Positions 27,401-33,831 of a stretch of DNA of 64,000 nucleotides are shown piece after piece (position 1 is the first letter of the stretch; each line of letters begins with the position of its first letter). This DNA comes from Saccharothrix sp. HUAS TT1 (GTDB taxonomy: Bacteria; Actinomycetota; Actinomycetes; Mycobacteriales; Pseudonocardiaceae): positions 4,526,001 to 4,590,000 of the forward strand of contig NZ_CP160453.1 in the NCBI RefSeq assembly GCF_040744945.1, given 5' to 3'. The position numbers and the translations under genes are program-made. The notes below the pieces were generated by a model. It was not told the DNA's origin. It saw nothing but the letters and a program-made list of their open reading frames with translations, and did not search any database.

Positions 27401-27626
27401 ACGGGACGTGCCCCCGGCGTGCGCCGGGGGTGATCGAGACGAGCCGGTCGCCGTCGAGGACGACCCGGTCGCCGGTGACGAGCGTGACGGTCTTCCTGTC
27501 GTCCGGTAACGCGCGGCTCGGCGTGCCGCTGCCCGGTGCTCCGCCCGGCGTCGTCGGTTCGGCGTGCGCGGGGGTCGTTCCCACCAGCACGGCGGTCAAC
27601 GCCAGCGCCACTGCTCTTCGCGGCAC
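24474..27626 (-). CDS. Secreted subtilisin-like (S8) serine protease, 1050 residues
   Basis: The protein has a signal peptide (MPRR, a hydrophobic core to about 20, AHA cleavage near 22) and a propeptide-like region to about 175. The S8 catalytic domain shows Asp206 (VVDTGVEGDHPD), His238 (HFGHGTHVAAT), oxyanion Asn330 (SAGNAG) and Ser411 (SGTSMASPHVAG). About 550 further residues of beta-rich extracellular domains follow, as in large actinomycete S8 peptidases. All catalytic residues are intact, so it should be an active exoprotease. GTG 27626 has GGGAGG five bases upstream. It is divergent from the membrane-tethered sigma factor gene. The leader contains two alternative hairpins, one covering the start codon. 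Confidence 0.93.
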   Translation of the reverse strand: MPRRAVALALTAVLVGTTPAHAEPTTPGGAPGSGTPSRALPDDRKTVTLVTGDRVVLDGDRLVSITPGARRGHVPFLVTRHGGRLRVVPADAARALADGRVDQRLFDVTGLVEAGYDDARRDTVPVIVTGRPPAGARVAGALPAVAAVAAEVPKATGWLELPEGGGKVWLDGMARPLLDRSTAQVGAPVAWARGLTGSGVTVAVVDTGVEGDHPDLVGREVAGRDFTREQDGIDHFGHGTHVAATIAGHRAPYRGVAPDARLLDAKVCDARGMCPESAIVEGMRWAAEQGADVVNVSLGLVAGDDVDPVEAAVEALSASHGTLFVVSAGNAGPGAGTVLSPGTADSALTVGAVDRDDSLAEFSSRGPRVADGAVKPDITAPGVDVVAAMASTGQPLGTPVGERHMALSGTSMASPHVAGAAALLAQRHPDWSGARLKAALTASARPNPALGVHEQGSGRLDIGAALTTAITSEPTSVVLGRHEWPHDDDLPVTKPLVYRNDGAQPVALDLAVRAGGHGQAVFSVHPTQVTVPAGGTAEVAVTGDARQTSVDGAHSASVVATAGGAEVLRTPVGLNREVESHPVTFDHPGAPEGRRLTHLVDVATGAHTYVRDGAARLPRGNYLVQSLIGPEEGPHTIVTRPDLRVDGPTHVVLDARSAGPLEVVAPDPAATPGEHSLVVERRLGEDTLSLGLHHPGGFPAGTRIGHAGPSLPAGELDVFVSAAAVAPSASYWLGWVEQGRVPDGFVRRPRPADLARVRTTIALKDLGGPRDLVGSVVSPSGAAGPGFLADVTSSPTSTRHTTPGVTWQTLFFDDGGLMSGKEERYGAGRTYDRSFGAPVIGPVMYSGAYPNLTRAGNEVSVSLSLFGDREGNEGYSRTTSARTALYRDGVLVGENDNSGHGVFAVPPGPAVFRARTEVTRAPEVSDFSTRIEVDWTFRSDTTTRERRLPMSVVRFTPALDGTGSAPAYRPLTVPLVVDGQRGVDNPPLRRFRVEVSYDDGASWTSLPVLGRVALVGNRAEPGTFASLRVRAADDRGGELSQTVIRAYRLG

Positions 27627-27691
27627 GGGGCCTCCCTGTTCGCGGGTTCTGGGGTGGAGCCCGTGCCGCGGGCGGTGTGCGCGGCACGGGC
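27619..27691 (-). promoter_or_regulatory. Mutually exclusive hairpins in the protease leader and start codon
   Basis: Read on the minus strand, arm A1 gcccgtgccgcg (27691-27680), its complement B cgcggcacgggc (27670-27659) and a second A copy A2 cccgtgccgcg (27629-27619) occur in order. B can pair with A1 (12 bp, 9-nt loop) or with A2 (11 bp), which spans the GTG start codon and leaves the GGGAGG in the loop. The arrangement could act as an RNA switch or as a three-site operator. Confidence 0.6.
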
Positions 27692-27956
27692 CCCGGTCTG
27701 CCGGTGCCGAGTGAAGCGGTGGAGCGCGTGTTCAGGTTCGCCCACCGCGAGCTGAACAACGTGATCCGAACACCGCCCGGGGGGCGGTTCGCCGGGGAGG
27801 CGCCGGCACCGCCCTTCTGCGGAGTCCGCGGCCCTCCTCGCGCGGACAATGCTCGCGGGGAGGGCCGCGGAGAAAAAATCTTGGAGGAAACCGGGGAGGA
27901 CGCGCGCGTCGCGCCCACGTACGTCCCGACGAGGCCCGACACCTCTAGGAGACGAC
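27692..27956. other. Divergent promoter region of protease and sigma-factor genes
   Basis: This is the remainder of the 330-bp gene-free stretch between the two divergent starts. It contains an A-rich patch (gagaaaaaatcttggagg, about 27869-27886) unusual for this genome. The AGGAG of the sigma gene lies just before its ATG. No confident -35/-10 pair was recognised. Confidence 0.45.
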
Positions 27957-30308
27957 ATGGCCGTCACACGTCCCGAACCGCCGGACCCCGCACCGGCCGC
28001 CGTCCCCAGCGTGGAGGACCGCCTCCGCGCCGGTGACGAGACCGCCGAGCGCGAGCTGTTCGAGCTCTGCCAGCGCGATGTGCGCGCCTACCTGCGCCCC
28101 CGCCTGCCCAACTCCTCGGACCTGGACGACTGCGTGAGCGAGGTGGTGGCGCGGGCACTGGACGCCGTGCGCCGCGGCCGGGTGCCGCAGTCGTTGCGCG
28201 GCTGGCTCTTCGGCATCGCGCGCAACGTGCTGAAGGACCGGTACAAGGTCAAGGCGCAGCCGTGGGTCGAGCTGCCCGACGAGGTGCCGTGGGAACCCGG
28301 CGAGCCGAAGCTGGACGTGGACCCCGAGTACCGGCCGCACCTGCCCGCCGACCTGGAGCACCTGCTGGGCAAGCAGCAGCTGTGGCAGGCGGTGCGGGAC
28401 GCGGTCGCGGGGATACCGGCGTCGCTCCAGCCGTTGATGACGGCGCACCTGGAGCAGACGCGGCAGCGCGGCGAGCACGTCGTCGGCGCGGAGCTGGCCC
28501 GGGTGGTCGGCCTGCCGGTGCGCAACGTCGACCGGCAGCTGAAGCGGGCCCGTGACGCGACCAAGGCGGCGGTCGGCGCGCTGGTGCTGGTCCGGCACGG
28601 CGAGGGGCTGTGCCCGACGCTGAACGGGCTGGCGCCCAGCGGGAAGGACGTGGTGCTCGACCCGTCCGCCTCGGTGGCGGTGACCCGGCACGCGGCCGGC
28701 TGCCGGGTCTGCGGGCCGCGGCTGGACGAGACCGCCGAGTACCGGCTGTGGGCCCTCGGTCCGGGACTGCTCGGGCTCGTCCCGGAGGACGACGAGGAGC
28801 AGCGGCGGCTGCTGCTCGGGCTGCTGGGGCGGTCGGGTGACGCCCCTGTTCCAGCCGCGGGGGTGGCTGTGCCGCTGACGCCGTGGCGACCGCTGGAACG
28901 CCTGCGGGCGGCGGCGGAGCAGATCGCGCTCAGCCCGCGCGTGAACGCTGTCATCCGGCTCGTCGACCAGCACCCGGAGCTGGTGCGGCGGGTCGCCGCG
29001 GGCGCGGCCGGTGTGGTCGGCGCGACCGCGCTGCTGGTGTCGTTCCTGGTGGGACCGGACGCGGCCCGCAACCCGGCCCAGGGCCTGCCCGGCCGTGCGA
29101 CGACCACCGACGCCACCGCCACCAGCTCCGCTGTCGCCGGGTCCGCTGTCGTCGGGCCGGGCGCCACGACCGCGCCGCTGAGGGGCGCGCGGTTGATCGC
29201 GAACCTCCCGGACGGCACCGATGGCACCGATGGCACCGACGCGGCGGACCCCGATGCCACCACAGACCCCGCCGCGCAGCCGACCACCACCGCGGCCACC
29301 ACCACGACCACGACGGGGCGGCAGGCCCCGTCGTGGAACGGCGAGATCACCGTGGACGCCACCACCCTCGGCTACACGGGGTTCTCGCTGTCCGCCGTGC
29401 CGGGCACGCTGTCCGCCGGCCGCGCCCACGTGCTGCGCGTCCCGCCCGGCGACCACCGGATCACCACGTCCGCCTCCACCTCGATCCCGTTCCACGTCGC
29501 CGACGACGGCGGTGTCTCCTACGCGCCCGAGCACGAGGGCGCGCTGGGCGGCCGGGGCACCTCCACGCTCGCGCTCCGCGGCCTGCCGGTCGTGCTGGAC
29601 GCCACCGGGGTGGACTACCAGCAGGTGACGGTCACCGGCGCCGGCTGGCCCATGCCGCGGTCGCGGGCGGTGCGCGAGGTGCGGCTGCTCCCCGGCGCGC
29701 ACGCGCTCCTCACCAGTGCGGGCAGCCGGTTCGACTTCGAGGTCACGACGGCGGGCCGGGTGAACTACCGCCCCGAGGCGGACCGCTGGCTCGACGGTGG
29801 CGGCACCTCGACGCTGGCGCCGCGCGGCACGCCGGTCGTGCTGGACGCCACCGACGTGGACTACTCGCAGGTGACGGTCACCGGCACCGGGTGGCCGGGT
29901 CCGGTGGAGGTGCGCACGGTCCACCTGCTGCCGGGCGCGCACGCTGTGCACACGGAGGCGGGCGGCCGGTTCGGCTTCGAGGTCGCCGAGGACGGCACGC
30001 TGGCGTACCAGGCGGAACTGACCGGTCTGCTCACCGGCGCGGGCGGGACCACGCTGGCCGTGCACGGCGCGCCGACCAGGGTCGACGCCACCCGGTCCGG
30101 ACAACCGTGGTTCGCGATCGGCGGCGCGGGCTGGTGGAACTCCTCCGCGCCGCACGACTTCCGACTGCTGCCGGGCACGCACACCGTCCACCTGCACGAC
30201 GGCCGCAAGTGGACCTTCACCACGGACCGCGCGGGCCTGGTCGACTACGCACCCACCCTCGACCCGCTGCTGGAGGGCCGCGGCACGGCGACCCTCGCGT
30301 TCCGCTGA
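27957..30308 (+). CDS. Sigma factor fused to anti-sigma zinc motif, membrane helix and four extracytoplasmic repeats
   Basis: The ATG at 27957 follows AGGAG and gives 783 residues. Residues about 33-95 resemble sigma-70 region 2 (DLDDCVSEVVARALDA, then LRGWLFGIARNVLKDRYK) and about 135-205 region 4. Next comes an exact ZAS-type pattern: Cys219, 25 residues, then His245-x3-Cys249-x2-Cys252. A transmembrane helix lies at about 345-365, then a Thr/Ala/Asp-rich linker (380-460). Four repeats of about 80 residues follow, at 462-542, 543-624, 625-704 and 705-783, each with a LLPG(A/T)H-type motif and a final G-x-GT-x-TLA. It therefore reads as a self-contained, membrane-tethered sigma/anti-sigma switch with an outside sensor. 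Fused ECF classes with ZAS extensions are known; this ectodomain I do not recognise. Confidence 0.85.
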   Translation: MAVTRPEPPDPAPAAVPSVEDRLRAGDETAERELFELCQRDVRAYLRPRLPNSSDLDDCVSEVVARALDAVRRGRVPQSLRGWLFGIARNVLKDRYKVKAQPWVELPDEVPWEPGEPKLDVDPEYRPHLPADLEHLLGKQQLWQAVRDAVAGIPASLQPLMTAHLEQTRQRGEHVVGAELARVVGLPVRNVDRQLKRARDATKAAVGALVLVRHGEGLCPTLNGLAPSGKDVVLDPSASVAVTRHAAGCRVCGPRLDETAEYRLWALGPGLLGLVPEDDEEQRRLLLGLLGRSGDAPVPAAGVAVPLTPWRPLERLRAAAEQIALSPRVNAVIRLVDQHPELVRRVAAGAAGVVGATALLVSFLVGPDAARNPAQGLPGRATTTDATATSSAVAGSAVVGPGATTAPLRGARLIANLPDGTDGTDGTDAADPDATTDPAAQPTTTAATTTTTTGRQAPSWNGEITVDATTLGYTGFSLSAVPGTLSAGRAHVLRVPPGDHRITTSASTSIPFHVADDGGVSYAPEHEGALGGRGTSTLALRGLPVVLDATGVDYQQVTVTGAGWPMPRSRAVREVRLLPGAHALLTSAGSRFDFEVTTAGRVNYRPEADRWLDGGGTSTLAPRGTPVVLDATDVDYSQVTVTGTGWPGPVEVRTVHLLPGAHAVHTEAGGRFGFEVAEDGTLAYQAELTGLLTGAGGTTLAVHGAPTRVDATRSGQPWFAIGGAGWWNSSAPHDFRLLPGTHTVHLHDGRKWTFTTDRAGLVDYAPTLDPLLEGRGTATLAFR

Positions 30309-30316
30309 AGCGGCAG

Positions 30317-30346
30317 GGCGGCCTCCTGGGCCAACAGGAGGCCGCC
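30317..30346 (+). terminator. Terminator hairpin after the sigma-factor gene
   Basis: A perfect 12-bp stem, ggcggcctcctg (30317-30328) and caggaggccgcc (30335-30346), with a 6-nt loop, starts 9 bp after the stop codon. There is no T-run, but stem and position are convincing. Confidence 0.75.
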
Positions 30347-30825
30347 GGACTCCGGGGCTCGGCTGCACGGCGCGCGCTCGGAGTCGTTCTGCTTCGTTCC
30401 GCGGGAACACGCCGAACCTACCGGGCCCCGAGGGCGCGAAGCCAAGCCGTTGGACGCCGTGGGACGGCCGGTAGCTGCGCGAACACCGGTCATGCCGGTG
30501 GTCGTGGCCGGCACGTCCCTCCGACACCGTGATCGGCCGCGATCCGGGGTGTGCACGCGGTGGGACGTGCTGGGACGGCGCGGGGCCCGCGTTCCGCGAG
30601 GGGGTGGAGCGCCGTCACCAGCGGAACTCGTGGTGAAGCGTGGAAACGACGAGGTGGCGGTGGTAAGCGTTGTCAGGTCTGGAAATGGGGCCAGACCTCG
30701 CGCGGGCAGGGCCAAGTGCCCGTGCGGGAGCCGACTCATCGGCCGACGATCGGCTGCACGGCGTCGCCGCCGGTACCGGGGGGTACACCAGACCGCGGCG
30801 ACGCCCTCACACAGGAGGGCGACTC
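30347..30825. other. Gene-poor leader region with an operator-like hairpin
   Basis: In about 480 bp no supported gene is found. At 30675-30698 there is a perfect 8-bp inverted repeat, aggtctgg and ccagacct, with an 8-nt loop, 128 bp upstream of the short ORF at 30826. It may be an operator or a leader hairpin for the following operon. Short repeats of gtgggacg occur around 30460-30580. Nothing else is recognised. Confidence 0.45.
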
Positions 30826-30909
30826 ATGGGCTTGACCCACCTCTCCGACGCCCGGCCCACGGCCGGCGTCCGCGACCACCGGCCCGACCGCGGCGGGTGG
30901 GCGTTATGA
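30826..30909 (+). CDS. 27-residue ORF with strong ribosome site, coupled to the HTH membrane protein
   Basis: The ATG at 30826 is preceded by aggagggcgactc, one of the best Shine-Dalgarno sequences in the window. The peptide MGLTHLSDARPTAGVRDHRP... ends at a TGA that overlaps the ATG of the next gene (ATGA). No match to a known peptide family is recognised and there is no signal or membrane segment. The most likely role is a translated leader that couples ribosomes to the downstream gene, whose own ribosome site is weak. A functional micropeptide is possible. Confidence 0.55.
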   Translation: MGLTHLSDARPTAGVRDHRPDRGGWAL

Positions 30910-31985
30910 CAGCGCCGCAGACCAAGCACGGCACGCGCCGGACGTCCGCGGTGGCGTTCCTCGGCGCGGTCCGGGTCGAGATGAGGCGGGCCGGGCTCTC
31001 GGCGTCCGACCTCGCGCAGGACATCGGCCGCTCCACCGAGACCGTGCGCGACGGCGTGCAGCGGCGGATCCGCGAGTGGCCGTTCTACCGGCGCGTCCTG
31101 AACGCGTGCGGCGCGGACCGGTCGACCGTCGAGCACCTGCACAACGCGTGGCGGCAATGGGACACCGCGAAACGGGCCGGCGGGTCGAGACCGGCGAACG
31201 TCGTGCCCATGTCGCGATTCGTCCCCGAAGCCCGCGAAGTGGAGCCGCGCGCGATCCCGGTGGCGACCAGCGAACTGGAGGCGAGCACCCCGGCGGCGTT
31301 CATCGCCCTGCTGCGCCGCGTCCAGGTCCGGTCCGGGCTCACGCCGGCCGAGGTGTCCGTCCGCGCCGGGATTCCGCGCAGCACCGCCTACCGGTTCGTC
31401 AACGACCAGAAGAACACCTCCCTGCCGACGAAGATGGAGCAGGTCCGGGCGTTCGTGGCCGCGTGCGGGCTGCCGGAGCCGCAGGTCGAGCGGGTCGTGG
31501 TGCTGTGGTGCGAGCTGCAGGGCGGCGGCGTGCCCGCCGACGCGCCGACCGGAGCGCCCGCTGACCCGCCCGTCGACGACCCCGTGGTCGTGGTGGACCG
31601 GTTCGCGCCTGATCCGCCCGTCGTGCCGGAGCAGCGGGTCATCGAGATCGACAGCGCGCGGCACGTCCGCGAGGTCGTCGTGCCGCTGCTCACCAGCGTG
31701 GCCCGGCCACTGCTGGCCATGGCCTGCGTCCTGGTGGCGACCGCGCTCACCGCGGGCCTGGTGATCGCCTTCAGCGCCTGGCCGGCCTTCACGCAGCTGC
31801 TCGCGGTGCTGGGGATGGCGCTGCTCTACGCGATGATCGCCACGGGGTGGTGCGTCGGCGCCGGTCTGCGGGACGACGCCGAGCCCCGCCCGCGCCCGTC
31901 GGCGGACGGCGGGCTGGCCTTCGAGGACGTCGTGGCCGCGCCCGCCGTGATCGGGCTGGACGGTTGGGGTGAGCCGTGCCCCTGA
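30906..31985 (+). CDS. Membrane protein with two N-terminal HTH-like modules
   Basis: This 359-residue protein is of unknown family. Residues 15-75 look like a first HTH (LSASDLAQDIGRSTETVRDGVQRR). Residues about 125-190 are an XRE-like second one (RSGLTPAEVSVRAGIPRSTAYRFVNDQ), the type often found before STAND domains. A Pro/Asp/Val-rich linker follows (195-245), then two membrane helices (about 265-290 and 297-318) and a 40-residue cytoplasmic tail. A membrane-attached DNA-binding regulator is the natural reading, but no ligand domain is visible outside. ATGA overlap with the 27-residue ORF and 10-bp overlap with the LuxR HTH gene put it in the middle of a three-gene operon. Confidence 0.7.
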   Translation: MTAPQTKHGTRRTSAVAFLGAVRVEMRRAGLSASDLAQDIGRSTETVRDGVQRRIREWPFYRRVLNACGADRSTVEHLHNAWRQWDTAKRAGGSRPANVVPMSRFVPEAREVEPRAIPVATSELEASTPAAFIALLRRVQVRSGLTPAEVSVRAGIPRSTAYRFVNDQKNTSLPTKMEQVRAFVAACGLPEPQVERVVVLWCELQGGGVPADAPTGAPADPPVDDPVVVVDRFAPDPPVVPEQRVIEIDSARHVREVVVPLLTSVARPLLAMACVLVATALTAGLVIAFSAWPAFTQLLAVLGMALLYAMIATGWCVGAGLRDDAEPRPRPSADGGLAFEDVVAAPAVIGLDGWGEPCP

Positions 31986-32257
31986 GGTCGCCGTTCGCCG
32001 GGCTCAGCGAACGGGAGTTCCAGGTGCTCGAAGTGATCGCGCGGGACAAGACGGACCGGGAGATCGCGAACCACCTCGGAATTCGCGAGCGGACCGTGCG
32101 GGCGCACGTCGGCAGCATAATCCTGAAACTCGGCGTGGCCTCCCGGGTCGGCGCCGCGGTGGCGTTCGCCGAATGGCAGGCGGGCGGCGGACCGCGGCGG
32201 TGCTCGTGCCTGGCGGAAGCGCCAATAGTGGAACTCCGGCCGGAAATGGCACGATAG
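31976..32257 (+). CDS. Stand-alone LuxR/GerE-type HTH regulator
   Basis: The protein has 93 residues, nearly all in one LuxR-type DNA-binding domain: LSEREFQVLEVIARDKTDREIANHLGIRERTVRAHVGSIILKLGVASR (about 10-57). There is no receiver or ligand domain, as in the small single-domain LuxR group. It starts at GTG 31976 within the end of the upstream membrane HTH gene, so the two proteins are made together. They may act as a pair in which the membrane protein controls or presents the free HTH domain; that is inference. The 36-residue tail has no motif. Confidence 0.85.
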   Translation: MPLRSPFAGLSEREFQVLEVIARDKTDREIANHLGIRERTVRAHVGSIILKLGVASRVGAAVAFAEWQAGGGPRRCSCLAEAPIVELRPEMAR

Positions 32258-32306
32258 CCGTGCAAGGGGGAGCCGGAAAAGCCCGGAGCGAATACCGGGC
32301 GTCCGC

Positions 32307-32347
32307 GTCGAGCCGGTCCCGATCAGGGGGGTGGGGACCGGCTCGAC
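32307..32347. terminator. Strong bidirectional hairpin terminator
   Basis: A perfect 14-bp stem, gtcgagccggtccc (32307-32320) and gggaccggctcgac (32334-32347), with a 13-nt loop, lies between convergent luxR-type and marR-type genes. A smaller hairpin, gcccgg/ccgggc, precedes it at 32281-32300. Confidence 0.75.
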
Positions 32348-32380
32348 CACTCCGGCCGACACCCGATCAGCGGTCTGCGG

Positions 32381-32827
32381 TCAGCGGTCGGTGGCCGGCC
32401 GGGAGCCGTCGGCCAGGCCGTGCAGGTTCGCGATCGCCGCGTTGAGCAGCTTCGCCAGCTGCTCCTCCTGCTCCTCGGTGAACCCGGTCAGCATGCGCTC
32501 CTCGATGGCCCTGGCGCAGTCCTCGCCGCGGCTCAGCACCGCGCGCCCCTCCTCGGTCGACCACGTCTGGAGCACCCGCTCGACGTCCGGGTGCGGCTCG
32601 CGCCGGATCAGGCCCTTGCCCTCCAGCTGACCGATCAACTGGTGCATCCGCTGCGGCGTGAGCTCGCTCAGCGCGGCCAGCTTGGCGACCGACTGCCCCT
32701 CGTGGTCCCGCACCTGGGTGAGCGCCGCGTACTGGGAGAAGGTCAACCCGAGCGCGCCCAGCTCGGCGTCCACGGCGTCGCGGAACCCGTAGTGCGCCGC
32801 TCTGAGTACCCATCCGATCCCCGTCAC
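32381..32827 (-). CDS. MarR-family regulator
   Basis: The protein has 148 residues with a winged helix: LGLTFSQYAALTQVRDHEGQSVAKLAALSELTPQRMHQLIGQLEGKGLIRREPHPD (about 30-88), flanked by dimerisation helices. GTG 32827 is preferred, giving the usual MarR length; GTG 32875 in the same frame would place the N-terminus over the operator repeats. No Shine-Dalgarno is seen, so the message may be leaderless. It is divergent from the split phosphotransferase/MFS operon and is its probable repressor, released by a small ligand, perhaps an antibiotic. Confidence 0.9.
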   Translation of the reverse strand: MTGIGWVLRAAHYGFRDAVDAELGALGLTFSQYAALTQVRDHEGQSVAKLAALSELTPQRMHQLIGQLEGKGLIRREPHPDVERVLQTWSTEEGRAVLSRGEDCARAIEERMLTGFTEEQEEQLAKLLNAAIANLHGLADGSRPATDR

Positions 32828-32845
32828 CCGAAAGACGTTATCACG

Positions 32846-32869
32846 CTTGAGGGTTATCAAGTCCCTTGA
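32846..32869. promoter_or_regulatory. Probable MarR operator (three CTTGA/TCAAG half-sites)
   Basis: Half-sites cttga (32846-32850), tcaag (32857-32861) and cttga (32865-32869) form two overlapping inverted repeats with 6-bp and 3-bp spacers. The last half-site overlaps the -35 element of the operon promoter, so binding would block transcription to the right. Confidence 0.6.
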
Positions 32870-32894
32870 CAGCACTCAACCTCGTTACTAGCGT
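32866..32894 (+). promoter_or_regulatory. Sigma-70-like promoter of the split phosphotransferase operon
   Basis: The -35 ttgaca (32866-32871) and -10 tagcgt (32889-32894) are separated by 17 bp. The GTG of the first gene is 43 bp downstream. Confidence 0.6.
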
Positions 32895-32937
32895 CAGCGG
32901 CAGCGCGAGAGGTCAGGACACGCGAGGGGCGGAAATC

Positions 32938-33831
32938 GTGCGAACAGTCAGCAAGACCGGCATCCACTGGCTCGGCGAGCCGGGAGCGTCCCAGGACCCC
33001 GCGACGGTGGGCGGCAAGGCGGCGAACCTCAGCCTGCTGGCCGCCCGGTTCACCGTCCCGCCCGGCTTCTGCGTGGTCGGCGCGTCCACCGACGGCGAGC
33101 CCCCGTCCACCGACGGCGAGCCCGCGTTGGCCGAGGACGCGATCCGGGCGGCCTACCGAGAGCTGTCGCACGGCGCGGGGGACGTCGCCGTGGCGGTGCG
33201 GTCGTCGGCGGTGGACGAGGACGGCGAGGACGCGTCGTTCGCCGGTCAGAACGAGACCTTCCTGAACGTGCGCGGCGCGGCCGCGGTGATCGCCGCCGTG
33301 CGGGACTGCGTCGCCTCCTTCGGCTCCGAGCGCGCCCGGTCCTACCGGCGGCAGCGCGGGCTCGGCGACGTGCCGCGGCGGTACGCGGTGCTGGTGCAGC
33401 GACTCGTGGTCGCCGACGTCGCCGGGGTGGCGTTCAGCGTCGACCCGGTCACCGGCGACCCGGACCACGTGCTGATCAACGCGGCCTGGGGCCTCGGCGA
33501 GAGCGTGGTGGGCGGCGCGGTCACCCCCGACACCTACCTGTTCGACACGACCGCGGACGCCGTCGTGCCCCGGGTCGCGGTCAAGGAGGTGATGACGGTC
33601 GCCACGCCGGGCGGCACGGCGGAGGTCCGCGTGCCCGAACGGCTGCGCGAGCACCCGTGCCTGGACGACGCCGCGGTGCGGACGACCGCGCGGCTCGCCG
33701 TCGACCTCGAAAAGGCGATGGGCCGGCCGGTGGACGTCGAGTTCGCCTGGGCGGGGGACCGACTGCACCTGCTGCAGTGCCGACCCGTCACGACCTCGGT
33801 CCGGCAGCGCGAGAACGGGGCCGAGGCGTGA
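32938..33831 (+). CDS. PEP-synthase/rifampicin-phosphotransferase-type ATP-binding subunit
   Basis: The protein has 297 residues and corresponds to the N-terminal ATP-grasp domain of PEP synthase and rifampicin phosphotransferase (RPH). It shows GGKAANLSLL near 25, the VAVRSSAVDEDGEDASFAGQNETFLNV signature, LVVADVAGVAFSVDPVTG, and VEFAWAGDRLHLLQCRPV at the end. In single-chain relatives this domain transfers the beta-phosphate of ATP to the swivelling His domain. Here it ends exactly at the domain border and the next gene supplies the rest. GAGGGGCGG upstream supports GTG 32938. GTGA overlap with the second subunit implies a 1:1 complex. Confidence 0.85.
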   Translation: MRTVSKTGIHWLGEPGASQDPATVGGKAANLSLLAARFTVPPGFCVVGASTDGEPPSTDGEPALAEDAIRAAYRELSHGAGDVAVAVRSSAVDEDGEDASFAGQNETFLNVRGAAAVIAAVRDCVASFGSERARSYRRQRGLGDVPRRYAVLVQRLVVADVAGVAFSVDPVTGDPDHVLINAAWGLGESVVGGAVTPDTYLFDTTADAVVPRVAVKEVMTVATPGGTAEVRVPERLREHPCLDDAAVRTTARLAVDLEKAMGRPVDVEFAWAGDRLHLLQCRPVTTSVRQRENGAEA

